32,710 bases of DNA from Planctomycetaceae bacterium (GTDB lineage Bacteria > Planctomycetota > Planctomycetia > Pirellulales > Pirellulaceae): NCBI GenBank assembly GCA_007694185.1, contig RECD01000168.1, forward strand, positions 1 to 32,710, written 5' to 3'. Of the stretch, positions 1-8,600 are shown one piece after another. A program made the position numbers and the translations under genes. Under the pieces are notes generated by a model. That model was not told where the DNA came from, did no database searches, and was given only the letters and a program-made list of their open reading frames with translations. Numbering within the stretch: position 1 is the first letter of the stretch; each line of letters begins with the position of its first letter.

Positions 1-53
1 ATTGAAAGAAAATTAGCGATGGAAGCGGAAAAACGCCGTGGACAATGCCATTC

Positions 54-123
54 GTGTCCGGAACCTTTTGTGCAAAGCACCCGAAGGGCGAGTTCCTCGC
101 AAAAGGTTCCGGACACTTTTTTT
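54..123. repeat. REP-like cloverleaf palindrome, copy 1
   Basis: Two perfect 17-nt arms (54-70 and 100-116, starting GTGTCCGGAACC) enclose three consecutive mini-hairpins with triloops: GTGC/AAA/GCAC (70-80), CCC/GAA/GGG (80-88) and GCGAG/TTC/CTCGC (88-100). A T7 run follows at 117-123. Folded, this is a four-armed cloverleaf. A second copy lies at 30599-30673. It resembles REP/BIME elements mobilised by REP-associated transposases, but no such transposase is in the window. The fold is seen in the sequence; the REP assignment is inference. Confidence 0.8.
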
Positions 124-136
124 CGCTCCTTGCTTG

Positions 137-165
137 GGAACGGCCAGCCTTTTACTGGCCGTTCC
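137..165. repeat. 11-bp hairpin joined to the cloverleaf repeat
   Basis: A perfect 11-bp stem (137-147 pairing with 155-165, GGAACGGCCAG) has a 7-nt loop. It is separated from copy 1 of the cloverleaf by CGCTCCTTGCTT. A similar tail and a smaller hairpin follow copy 2 at 30691-30706, so the hairpin is probably part of the same repeat unit. It carries the stop codon that ends the transposase remnant on the minus strand, so it may have inserted there. Confidence 0.65.
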
Positions 166-538
166 TAACGCAGTGACTTCGATGCTCCACGCCCCGCTTG
201 AAATCGATCGCATCCCACGCAGCCAGCCCAAATTGGCAGCAACTGAAAAAACTCACCTCGCGCGGCTTGGTACCCGCGATCTGAACGCTGCCAAACGCCG
301 TCGTTCGGATCGCGTTGTACGCCACCATCGTCACCCAAAACTCGATCCGGACCATCTCGGGGCTCTGGCAAGGAAGATGGTGAAGGCTCAGGTGCGTCTT
401 GATGCTGCGGATATCCAACTCCGCGTTCCAACGGAAGCCGAATAACTCGGCAAACTCGTTAGGCCGCACCCCATTTTCGCCCTTAGCCTCGGTCAGCGTG
501 CTGACAATCACGAACGGTTGTTGGCGCCGAAAAGGGCT
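152..538 (-). pseudogene. IS4-family transposase, C-terminal remnant
   Basis: About 129 codons remain open on the minus strand. They contain the IS4 signature Y-(2)-R-(3)-E-(6)-K in the form F..R...E......K (FRWNAELDIRSIK), which carries the catalytic glutamate of the DDE triad, followed by an EFWVTMVAYNAIRTTA-type segment typical of the family. An in-frame TGA lies just upstream (539-541), and the N-terminal part with the two catalytic aspartates is absent. The C-terminus ends early inside the hairpin at 137-165, so the basic tail usual in this family is also lost. It cannot encode an active transposase. No terminal repeats of the parent element were recognised. Confidence 0.8.
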
Positions 539-891
539 TCACTGCAAGATCATTCGTCCTGCGTCGGAAATTTACCGAAAAAAACGACTTGCAGACAAAC
601 GAGTTTTGCTCCGACCCTCCCCCCTCCCCCGGCTCGAAAAAGACTGTGCTATTCATGGGTGGCACCTTTCGGGCGGCACCGCACCTTTCGGGCGGCACCT
701 TTCGGGCGGCACCGCACCTTTCGGGCGGCACCTTTCGTCGGGCGAAAGATAGGTGGCACCTTTCGTCGGGCGGTGTCGAGGCGGTTGATTCCGCGGGGGT
801 GCCGACTTGCCTGACGGCGGGGCCGGAGGCGATAATGGCAGGAGTCGCAGGATTCGGTTGACTAAATTTTCCTCGCACCCTCTGGGTTTCC
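539..891. other. Gene-free stretch upstream of the HMA-like gene
   Basis: No convincing coding region is present. The stretch holds a C-rich run near 614-632, the tandem CACCTTTCG repeat at 661-773, and whatever promoter serves the gene at 892. Short open frames here are translations of the repeat. Confidence 0.6.
661..773. repeat. Tandem CACCTTTCG repeat with 33-nt higher-order period
   Basis: A 14-nt unit (GGCACCTTTCGGGC) alternates with a 19-nt variant carrying an extra CACCG: 661-674, 675-693, 694-707, 708-726. This gives two copies of a 33-nt block. Two diverged units with TCGTCGGG follow at 727-773. CTTTCG (732-737) can pair with CGAAAG (743-748), so the right part also forms a hairpin. 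Function is unknown; the alternation suggests duplication by slippage or unequal exchange. Confidence 0.8.
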
Positions 892-1299
892 ATGCGTCCG
901 ACGATCTATCTCGTTGCCTCGCTTGCCGCGGCCGGTATCGCCTATTTCCTCGCCTCGCCAACCAGCAGTACGCCGTTGACGGAAACTCGGACGGCCGATT
1001 CTGCGGATTCGGGGGCCGGCTTGGCTGCGACTCCGGTCACTTCGCAGGTGATGGTCGATTCCGGGTTGTTGGTTCTGCGGGTCGAGGACATGCATTGCGA
1101 GTACGCTTGCTACCCGAGAGTCCGGGAAACGCTGGAAGGTTTCGACCAGGTGGTTTCTGTCGAATTGGACGACCAAGCCGAAGAGGGGGCCTTGGACAAC
1201 CCGCAGGTCTTGATCACCTACGACCCTGGCTTTGACCTCGGCGCTGCCCGAGCCGCTCTGGCCGAGCGAGGCTTTGCCAAGTCGAGCGTGGTTCCCTGA
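892..1299 (+). CDS. Membrane-anchored HMA-like (heavy-metal-associated) protein
   Basis: This 135-residue protein has an N-terminal hydrophobic segment (about residues 5-21) that should act as a signal anchor, then a Ser/Thr/Ala-rich linker, then a ferredoxin-like HMA-type domain (about 58-130). The metal-site loop reads MHCEYAC followed by YPRVRETLEGF. It sits where heavy-metal-associated domains carry GMxCxxC and is followed by the usual helix and V-x-V-E-L strand. The two cysteines (C69, C73) are spaced CX3C rather than CXXC. A role in binding or delivering a soft metal outside the cytoplasm is inference. The next gene on the same strand starts about 100 nt downstream and has no obvious functional link. 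Confidence 0.72.
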   Translation: MRPTIYLVASLAAAGIAYFLASPTSSTPLTETRTADSADSGAGLAATPVTSQVMVDSGLLVLRVEDMHCEYACYPRVRETLEGFDQVVSVELDDQAEEGALDNPQVLITYDPGFDLGAARAALAERGFAKSSVVP

Positions 1300-1401
1300 G
1301 CCTGCGCCGCTGACCTGAGCCCGCTGCTGTCTCTCCAACCCGTCGGCCGCTGCCGTCCGGGGTTGTTTCTCCGTTCCCACACCTCCTACGGATCCGTCTC
1401 T

Positions 1402-2505
1402 ATGAAAGCGATCGCGGTCACCCCCGGGATCCCCAACAGCGTTCATTTGCAGGACATCCCCGATCCGACCTTGGGCGAAATCCCGGACGGCAAAGGGGTG
1501 CTGGTGAAGACGTTGAAGGTCGGGGTCGATGCCACCGACCGCGAGATCAACGAGGCGCTCTATGGCAACCCGCCTCCCGGTGACAAGCACCTGGTCATCG
1601 GTCACGAGTGCTTCGGAGTCGTCACGGCTGTCGGCCCCAACGTCTCGGGCCTGAAGCCGGGCGACTACGTCACCGCCACCGTCCGCCGGCCGGGCGGGTC
1701 GATCTACGACGTGATCGGCACCTACGACATGACGAGCGAGGAGACGTACTACGAGCGCGGCATCAACCTTCGTCATGGCTTCATGACCGAAGCGTTCGTC
1801 GATCACGAAGACTACATCGTTCGCGTTCCGTCGGGCTTGAAGCACTTGCACGTGTTGATGGAGCCGATGTCGTGCGCGGCCAAGGCCGTCCATCAGGCGT
1901 TCGAAGCCCAGCGGCGGATGCGGGTTTGGCGACCGCGCGTCGCCTACGTGTTGGGGGCCGGCCAGATCGGGTTGCTCACCACGCTCGCGCTGCGACTCCG
2001 CGGTTTGCAAGTTTACACGCTGGCCCGAGGGGCGGCCCCGAACCTGAAGAGCGAGATCGCGACCGGGTTTGAGGCGCAATACGTCAGTACCGCCGAGACG
2101 TCGATCGCCGATTTGGTGAAGCAGTCCGGGCGTCCTGACTTGGTCGTCGACGCGACGGGGAGCAGTCGCTTGGCGTTCGAAGCGATGACGGCTGTTGGCC
2201 ACAACGGCGTGGTGGTCTGGACCAGCATCACCGGGGGGAAACAGCAGATCGAAATCCCGTCGGACATGATCAACATCCAGTGGGTGCTCGGCAACAAGTT
2301 GTTGCTCGGCAGCGTCAATGCCAACCGCGAGCACTTCGAAATGGGCATCCGCGATCTGGCGATGGGGGAAATGATGTTCCCCGGGGTCGCGGAAAGGATC
2401 TTGACCAACCCCGTCGATGGGTTGGATCAGTATCACGAGATGATGCGGCTGCTGGTCGAGGACCGCGACGCCCTGAAGGTCTTTGTCAACGTCGGCCAGG
2501 AATGA
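1402..2505 (+). CDS. Glucose 1-dehydrogenase-like zinc-dependent MDR enzyme
   Basis: A medium-chain dehydrogenase of 367 residues that resembles archaeal-type glucose 1-dehydrogenases, which oxidise glucose to gluconolactone with NAD(P)+. The GroES-like domain has [10 protein letters not shown] (D43), GHE (H68, E69) and a glutamate in LMEPMSC (E154). The Rossmann domain starts at VLGAGQIG (183-190). Asp43 replaces the usual catalytic-zinc cysteine, as in the haloarchaeal enzyme. The lobe that holds a four-cysteine structural zinc in many relatives (RRPGG onward, about 96-130) has no cysteine, so that zinc is probably absent. The ATG at 1402 is preferred over the upstream in-frame start at 1363, whose extra residues match nothing in the family. 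Cofactor and exact sugar cannot be read from sequence. Confidence 0.8.
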   Translation: MKAIAVTPGIPNSVHLQDIPDPTLGEIPDGKGVLVKTLKVGVDATDREINEALYGNPPPGDKHLVIGHECFGVVTAVGPNVSGLKPGDYVTATVRRPGGSIYDVIGTYDMTSEETYYERGINLRHGFMTEAFVDHEDYIVRVPSGLKHLHVLMEPMSCAAKAVHQAFEAQRRMRVWRPRVAYVLGAGQIGLLTTLALRLRGLQVYTLARGAAPNLKSEIATGFEAQYVSTAETSIADLVKQSGRPDLVVDATGSSRLAFEAMTAVGHNGVVVWTSITGGKQQIEIPSDMINIQWVLGNKLLLGSVNANREHFEMGIRDLAMGEMMFPGVAERILTNPVDGLDQYHEMMRLLVEDRDALKVFVNVGQE

Positions 2506-2615
2506 ACCGACTAAGTCACTGGTTTCGACCGAGAACGGGATTCCGATCGGCGGCGGGATTCCGTTTGGGGGGCGGCGGTGGTGGTCGAGCGATCTTTGCG
2601 TGACGGCGATGCCGT

Positions 2616-3557
2616 ATGAGAATCCTGTCGCTGTTGCCGGCGGCTACCGAGATGGTCGCCTACCTCGGTTTGGCCGATTCGCTTTGCGGGATCTCGCATG
2701 AGTGCGATTACCCGCCCGAGGTCGTCGGGTTGCCGCGGGTTACTCGGTCACTCGTTCCGGCCGACGCATCCGCAGCGGAAATCGATGCGATCGTCCGCGA
2801 GCGTGCGAATTCCGAAGCGTCGCTTTACGATTTGGACGCTGACTTGGTGGCGGAACTCCGTCCCGATTGGATCATCTCTCAAACGCTGTGCGACGTCTGT
2901 GCGGTCGCGGACGCGGACGTCGAGCGGGCTGTCCGCGGTTTGGCTCACCGGCCGCAACAGGTGAATTTGCAACCTCAGCGCTGGGCCGATGTGATCGCGG
3001 GGTTGCGGCAGATCGCGGAGGCTGTCGGCGATGCGGGCCGAGCCGAATCGCGGATCGCGGAGTTGTTGGAGCGGGTCGAACGGGTTCATCAGCGGAGCGT
3101 TTCGAGCCGTCGATCGCCGCAATCCGTCGTGGTCTTGGAGTGGCTCGATCCCCCCTTCACCGCCGGGCACTGGACACCGGAATGGGTCGAAATCGCTGGC
3201 GGCCGCGAATTGCTGGGGCAAGCCGGGATGCGATCGCGACCGACCGATTGGCGGACGATTTGCCAGGTCGACCCGGACGTGTTGTTCATCGCCTGTTGCG
3301 GCTGGGAACCGGCACGGACGCGGGGCGAATTGCCACTTTCGCCCGACCGGTTGTCGGCGGTGCCGGAATTGGCCGAATTGGCCTGCGTGCGGCATGAACG
3401 CGTTTACCTGGCGGATGGAAACGCCTACTTCAACCGTCCCGGGCCGCGGTTGGTCGACAGCCTTGAAATCCTCGCCCATGCGATCGACCCCGAGGTGCAT
3501 CCGTTGCCCGAGGGATTGCGCGACCGGGCTGCCGTGCCGGTCCGATTGGTGTTGTGA
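2616..3557 (+). CDS. Cobalamin-binding-type periplasmic-binding-fold protein (BtuF-like)
   Basis: At 313 residues this matches the class III (helical-backbone) substrate-binding fold of BtuF and iron-siderophore binding proteins. It opens with MRILSLLPAATEMVAYLGL and then SHECDYPPEV. It also contains TLCDVCAV, WLDPPFTAGHWTPEW and a C-terminal YFNRPGPRLVDSLEIL segment, all typical of proteins annotated as cobalamin-binding. There is no signal peptide or lipobox, so as started here the protein looks cytoplasmic, unlike classical BtuF. No BtuC or BtuD permease/ATPase gene is next to it. Cobalamin or corrinoid handling is the likely role, but the ligand is not proven by the sequence. Confidence 0.75.
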   Translation: MRILSLLPAATEMVAYLGLADSLCGISHECDYPPEVVGLPRVTRSLVPADASAAEIDAIVRERANSEASLYDLDADLVAELRPDWIISQTLCDVCAVADADVERAVRGLAHRPQQVNLQPQRWADVIAGLRQIAEAVGDAGRAESRIAELLERVERVHQRSVSSRRSPQSVVVLEWLDPPFTAGHWTPEWVEIAGGRELLGQAGMRSRPTDWRTICQVDPDVLFIACCGWEPARTRGELPLSPDRLSAVPELAELACVRHERVYLADGNAYFNRPGPRLVDSLEILAHAIDPEVHPLPEGLRDRAAVPVRLVL

Positions 3558-3594
3558 GGCACGGCGGTTCGGAAACGGCGGGTCGCAAACGCCA

Positions 3595-3623
3595 ACGGGC
3601 GGCACCGTGAAGGCACCGCCCGT
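3595..3623. terminator. Hairpin in convergent spacer, possible bidirectional terminator
   Basis: An 8-bp perfect GC-rich stem (3595-3602 with 3616-3623) lies between the converging genes ending at 3557 and 3684. No clear U-tract follows, so an intrinsic terminator role is only suggested by position. Confidence 0.4.
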
Positions 3624-3648
3624 CGTTGAGGCTGTCATTCAAACTGCT

Positions 3649-3670
3649 GACACGACCCTGTGGCCGTGTC
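3649..3670. terminator. Second hairpin in the same convergent spacer
   Basis: GACACG (3649-3654) pairs with CGTGTC (3665-3670) around a 10-nt loop, 14 nt before the end of the minus-strand gene. No T-run is present. It may help terminate either transcript. Confidence 0.3.
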
Positions 3671-3683
3671 GCGCGGTAGCTGA

Positions 3684-5579
3684 CTACTTCGATTCGAACC
3701 GATAGATGTTCGCTTCTTTGGCGCTATCGATCATGTAGTAGACTTCGCCTTGGGCGTCCTCACCGAAGGCGAGCACCGGGATGCCGCCGCGGACGACCAG
3801 TTCGCTGCGGGTCACCTTGTCGGCCGCTTCGTCGTAGGTCAGTGCCCAGATCCCGCCGCTGACGTAATCGGCGAACAGGTACTTGCCGGCCAACTCCGGT
3901 GCCGACTTGCCGCGGTAAACTCGGCCGCCGGTGATCGACTTGCCTACCCCGTGGTCGTATTCCCAAACCGGTCCGATCGGGCTGGGGAGCGACGGATCGA
4001 CGTCCGCGTTGCCGAACGGGTAGGAGCCTTCACGAACGCTCCATCCGTAGTTGCCACCCTTGCGGATGACGTTGACTTCTTCCCACAACTCTTGGCCGAC
4101 GTCACCGGCCCAGAGCAGACCCGTTTCCTTGTCGAAGGCGATTCGCCAGGGGTTACGAAGTCCGAAAGCATAGGTTTCCGGCCGCGCCCCTTTGACGTCG
4201 ACGAACGGGTTGTCCTTGGGGATACCGTACTTGCGGTCGCCGGCGGGTTGATCAACGTCGATGCGGAGGATCGAACCGAGCAGCGTGCCGAGGTTCTGAC
4301 CGTTCCCTTCGGGGTCGTTGCGGAAGCCGCCGTCACCCATCGCGATGTAAAGGTATCCGTCCGGCCCGAACTCGATGCTGCCGCCGTTGTGGTTTTTAAA
4401 CGGCTGGGCGATTTCCATCAGCACCTCTTCCGATGCGGCATCGGCTTTGTTCGGATCGTCCGAAACGCGGAACCGGGAAACGACCGTGCGGTCATCCGAC
4501 TTCGCGGTGTAGCAGACGAAGAGCTCGCCGTTTTCCTTGTAGTTCGGGTGGATCGCCAGTCCGAGCAAGCCCTGCTCGTTGGCTCCCGATCCGGTGAACA
4601 TCGAGACCCTGTCAGAGAGGTCGAGGAACAGTTTCGACTCGGTCGCTGCGGGGTCGTTCGGGAAGACGTAGATCATCCCGTTCTGCGACATGGCGAACAG
4701 GCGATCGGTTTCGCCGGGGGCGTAAGTCAGTTCGAGGAACCGTAGGCGGCGAACGTTGCCGGCGTCATCGACAGGGTCCCAACCGTCCCACTTCAGGTTC
4801 GGGAAAGCCAACGTCCCTTCCGCGGCGACTTCGCCATGCGAGGGGCTGGGGACCGTCAAATCATCACCCCATTCGCGGATCTTGATGTTCCGATAGGAAA
4901 CCAAGTCGCCATGGTCTTGAAGGCAGATGTGGCCTTCGCCGGCGGCGCCGAAGCCCGACATGTTGGCGAACTTGCTGGCGGCGACACGGGTTTTCCAGTC
5001 GTTGTCACCCAGCTTGAAGCGGTAGTAGAGCACGCCGTTCATGGAGACTTCGCAGCCCTGCGGCGCGATGCGGACGTACAACTGGTTCCACTCGCCGGCC
5101 GGGCGGGTCGAGTCGATCGGTTCGTTCGAGTTCCGTTCGTTGGCCGGCTTGTAAAGCTGATACAGCCATCCGGACTTTTCCGGGTCACGTCCGGCGACGT
5201 TGTCCTGAACTTGAATTTCCGGGCCGCTGTGCCAGGGAGCCGGGTTGTCTTCGGTGACGTGGAACATCACGCCGCTGTTGCCTGCGGGCGAGATCTTGTA
5301 TTCCAGCGACAGGTCGAATGCCTTGAATTTTTCTTTGGTGACGATGTCGCCGGCACCCCGTTCGGCTCGTACGAGCGCCCCGTCGATGACCTTCCAGCCA
5401 TCGGACAGGCCATCCTTGCGGTAATTCCGCCAGCCGTCGGTCGTCTTGCCGTCGAACAACAATTTCCAGCCGCTGAGCTCTTCGGAAATGGTCAATTCGT
5501 TGCCATGACCTCGCGTGTGCGGGGCAAGCAGCCCGAGCAGCATGGTGGCGAGGGTGAGGCGTAACAGCGGTCGATTCAT
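3684..5579 (-). CDS. Secreted DUF1080 + PQQ-type sugar dehydrogenase (GSDH) fusion
   Basis: This 631-residue protein starts with a signal peptide (about 1-25). Residues 36-237 form a DUF1080 (3-keto-disaccharide hydrolase-like, concanavalin-type) domain, shown by LLFDGKTTDGWRNY, NSGVMFHVTE, GPEIQVQDN and ICLQDHGDLVSYRNIKI. Residues 260-630 form a six-bladed GSDH propeller like soluble PQQ aldose dehydrogenases. It has GLLGLAIHPNY, FKNHNGG with the likely catalytic-base histidine (H397), DGYLYIAMGDGG, and GLRNPWR (473-479) in the cofactor-binding region. It should act outside the cytoplasm on sugars or sugar-derived substrates. The upstream gene on the same strand ends 72 nt away and also carries DUF1080, so an operon is likely. 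Whether the propeller truly holds PQQ is not certain. Confidence 0.85.
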   Translation of the reverse strand: MNRPLLRLTLATMLLGLLAPHTRGHGNELTISEELSGWKLLFDGKTTDGWRNYRKDGLSDGWKVIDGALVRAERGAGDIVTKEKFKAFDLSLEYKISPAGNSGVMFHVTEDNPAPWHSGPEIQVQDNVAGRDPEKSGWLYQLYKPANERNSNEPIDSTRPAGEWNQLYVRIAPQGCEVSMNGVLYYRFKLGDNDWKTRVAASKFANMSGFGAAGEGHICLQDHGDLVSYRNIKIREWGDDLTVPSPSHGEVAAEGTLAFPNLKWDGWDPVDDAGNVRRLRFLELTYAPGETDRLFAMSQNGMIYVFPNDPAATESKLFLDLSDRVSMFTGSGANEQGLLGLAIHPNYKENGELFVCYTAKSDDRTVVSRFRVSDDPNKADAASEEVLMEIAQPFKNHNGGSIEFGPDGYLYIAMGDGGFRNDPEGNGQNLGTLLGSILRIDVDQPAGDRKYGIPKDNPFVDVKGARPETYAFGLRNPWRIAFDKETGLLWAGDVGQELWEEVNVIRKGGNYGWSVREGSYPFGNADVDPSLPSPIGPVWEYDHGVGKSITGGRVYRGKSAPELAGKYLFADYVSGGIWALTYDEAADKVTRSELVVRGGIPVLAFGEDAQGEVYYMIDSAKEANIYRFESK

Positions 5580-5651
5580 GGAGTGACTCCTAGGCGGGTG
5601 GGAAAGGAAAAAGAAAACGGACTCGTTGGCAGGCGGGCATCATGATGGACA

Positions 5652-8600
5652 TCACCAGTCGATCCGCTGGGTGATCGTTACCGACGAAGGGGTTTGGCCC
5701 AAGTCGACCATGACCCTCAATTCGTCCCGATCACCGAACCGGACGATGCGAAGATCGCTTTCACTCATTTGCAAACGATAAACGTCGTTCACCAAGAACA
5801 TGGTCGCGGCATCATCCGCGGTCAATCCCGGCGATGGGTCCGGGATGACGCGACCGACGGCGGCCAGCAGCGCGACCGGGCCGGTCCCGTTGATCTTCCA
5901 CGTGCGGACCAGCGACGCTTGCCCAGATGCGGACGCGAGCGGTTGCGGCGTGTCTTCGACCTCCAAGTCGCCGATGCGATAGCGGAAAGTCGGCAGGCCG
6001 GCTTCATCAAGTCGATAACCCAAAAAGCGAGGCGGATCGGCGGTTGGCGATTCGGGCCAGGCCGCGTCGGGGTCGATCGTGCGAGCGATCGGCGTGGCGG
6101 TGTCGATGGTGAGCACGGCGTCGCCGAGCGGTTCTTGAAAGCCCGGTCCGCGACCGATCCAGTGCTTGCCGGCATCGATAAAAGCGTTCTTCCAGACCCG
6201 CGCGAGCGTCATCCGCTGCGCGTCCCAAGCGACGTGGATGCCGGCCGGGTAGGCGACCGCGATCCCGCGAGGTGACAAACCGCTGATGAAGTTGCGGTAG
6301 ATCAGCGGCCGATCGTCGGCGCGCAATTCGATCGCGTCGGGGAACAAGCCGCTGGGCGGTTTCGCTTCGGCACCTTGCGAGAAGTAGGCCCACATCGCGA
6401 CCGATTGCGGGGCAGGTTCGCCGTCGGCGATCGACGTCACGACCGATCGGCCATCCGGGAAACTGGCGGGCATCCGTGTCCCGGGACGATAAGCTTGCGG
6501 ATCGAGCAGGTATCGGTGAAACCATTCTTCCCGCAGCCGCGTCGGCATTTGCAGCACGTCGATCGCTTGAATGCCGGCCAGCCCGACACCGCCGAAGGTG
6601 TGGCACTTGATGCATGCCAAGCCGTCGTTGCCGGCGAGCAACCGGCCGTCGGCGAGTTGCTGGTGCGCGAGCGCCAAGCCGGCATCTCGCTCGGTCGCGT
6701 TCGTGGTGGTCGGGCTCGGACCGGACGTTTCGATCCCCGTTCGGTCAGCCTCGATCAACCAGCCGGCGAGCGCCGCCGTCGGTACCGCGCCAAACCCAGG
6801 CATCCGCGTCTTCATGTAGGGACGCAAGTTCGCCCCTTCCGCCAACACCCGGTGCAGGTACTCGTCGTTCAGTTTGTCGCCGACGCCGGTCAGCAGCGGC
6901 GCCAAACGCCCTTCATCCCCCATTTCCGGGGTCGTCGTGAGAAAATGGTCTCGGCGTTTTCCTTCGGGCCCGCCGATCCCGTCACGAACGTGGCAGGCGT
7001 AACACTGGAGCGACAACAGGCGATCGTCGAGCCGGTCGATGAAGAGATCATGCGACACCAGCGATTCGCCTTGCCCCCGCCCGATTGTCGCGTGCAGCGT
7101 CCGCCGCTGGTGATCGGTCAGGTCGTAATTCACGGCCCCGCGAGGCACGTCGCTCGCCAAGCATCCTCGCTCGGGCCGCAGCACATCCCACCGCAACGCG
7201 TCCCAGTCGCGTTCCCCGGCGATCGCTCCCGCTGTCAGCTCCGCTTGCATCGAATGGCAGCGGTTGCAGCCGACTGACACAAACAGCGAACGTCCCGCAT
7301 CGACCTGCGATGGGTCACGGCGAAACTTCGTCTCGGCCAATTCGAACGGTTGGCGACCTGTCGGTTCGGTACTGACCAGCGACGTGATCGGCACCGTCCC
7401 CAATTCGGGGACTTCGACCCGCACCGCCAGATCGCGTTGACCGCCCGCTTCGAAGTATTCGATCCTTAGTGGAAAGACGCCGGCCTGACGCCGCACCCGT
7501 CGGCTCCGTTCTGTCGCCGGGTGGACGCCATCATGATCGACAATCGTCTCGCCATCCAAGATCAGCCGCGCGCCGTCGTCGCTGACGAGCCGAAAGGTGT
7601 AGCTGCCGGAGCGAGGCAATTCGATGTAGCCGTCGTAAACCACGCCGAACGTCCCCTTCAGGTCGGCGGCGTGGACGTCGAGTTTGCCGACGCGATCTTC
7701 CGATACCGGCGTGAGCGTTTCGAAATCGGGCAGCCGGTCCCACTTGCCGTGATAGACCCGGCGACGCAGCGTTTCACGCGGAGGCACGACGACGACGTCG
7801 CGAAGCAGGTAGGTCGCCAGGTCACGCGATTCCGTCGCGTCGGCTGCCAAGCGTGGCATCCGACCGTGAGGCCGGACGGCGACCGGGTCTTGCAGGAACC
7901 GCGTCAAGGAATCGAGCGTGTACTTGGCGGCGAGATCGCCCAGCGGCACGGAGTCGTCCGCCCCCGGCGACATCTCGGCCAGCGGTTGGCCGGACGGATC
8001 GAGTCGCGGGGCGTGGCAGGCGACGCAACCGATCGTGTGAAACAGCGACTCACCTCGCTCCGCCGCCGATTCCTCGCCGACCTCGTCGACCAGTGGCGGG
8101 CCGACCGCCAGCAGGAATTGCGTGATCGCTTCAGCGGCTTGTCGACGCTCCGCCGGTTCGTACCCCGCCCACGGATCGGGCATCGTCGTGCCGGGCTTGA
8201 TGTCGTGGGGCGAGGCGATGAAATCGACCAAGTGTTCCGCGCGGACGCGGCCGGCGACTTCCGACAGATCGGGGCCGACGGCATCGGTAGGGTTTGCGGG
8301 TTGGTCGCTGATGGCATGACAGGCGGCACAGCCCAACGCGTTCACCAACAACCGTTCCCCGCGAGGGTCGCTCGATCCGGTGGCGGCGAAAAAGCGTTCG
8401 AACGCCGGGACGATCGGACGCCTTGCTTCTTGCTCCAGATCGCGCGGGATCAACCAGACGTTGCGGAAATGAACCGGGTTGCCGTGGTCTTGCAGGTAGA
8501 TCGGCCCGGGAAGCGGCGATTCGCTGATCGGGGCCGCCGTCGTCGGCCCGGGAACGGCCACGTCGTTTTGGACGACGATCCCGTTGAGCCGCACGGTCAG

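Noticed and set aside
54-116. The cloverleaf repeat as a tRNA gene
   Set aside because: The fold has four arms, but there is no acceptor CCA region, T-loop consensus or anticodon arm of the right length, and its stems are perfect DNA palindromes found twice.
661-773. Tandem repeat as a CRISPR array
   Set aside because: The units are 14-19 nt, directly adjacent, with no unique spacers and no cas genes nearby.
862-2436. Long minus-strand open frame opposite the HMA-like and glucose dehydrogenase genes
   Set aside because: It mirrors real genes on the other strand and its composition (Arg, His, Asp and Gly-rich, no motifs) is that of a high-GC antisense shadow.
3750-4745. Plus-strand frame opposite the DUF1080/GSDH gene
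   Set aside because: Antisense shadow of a gene with clear domains; no family features of its own.
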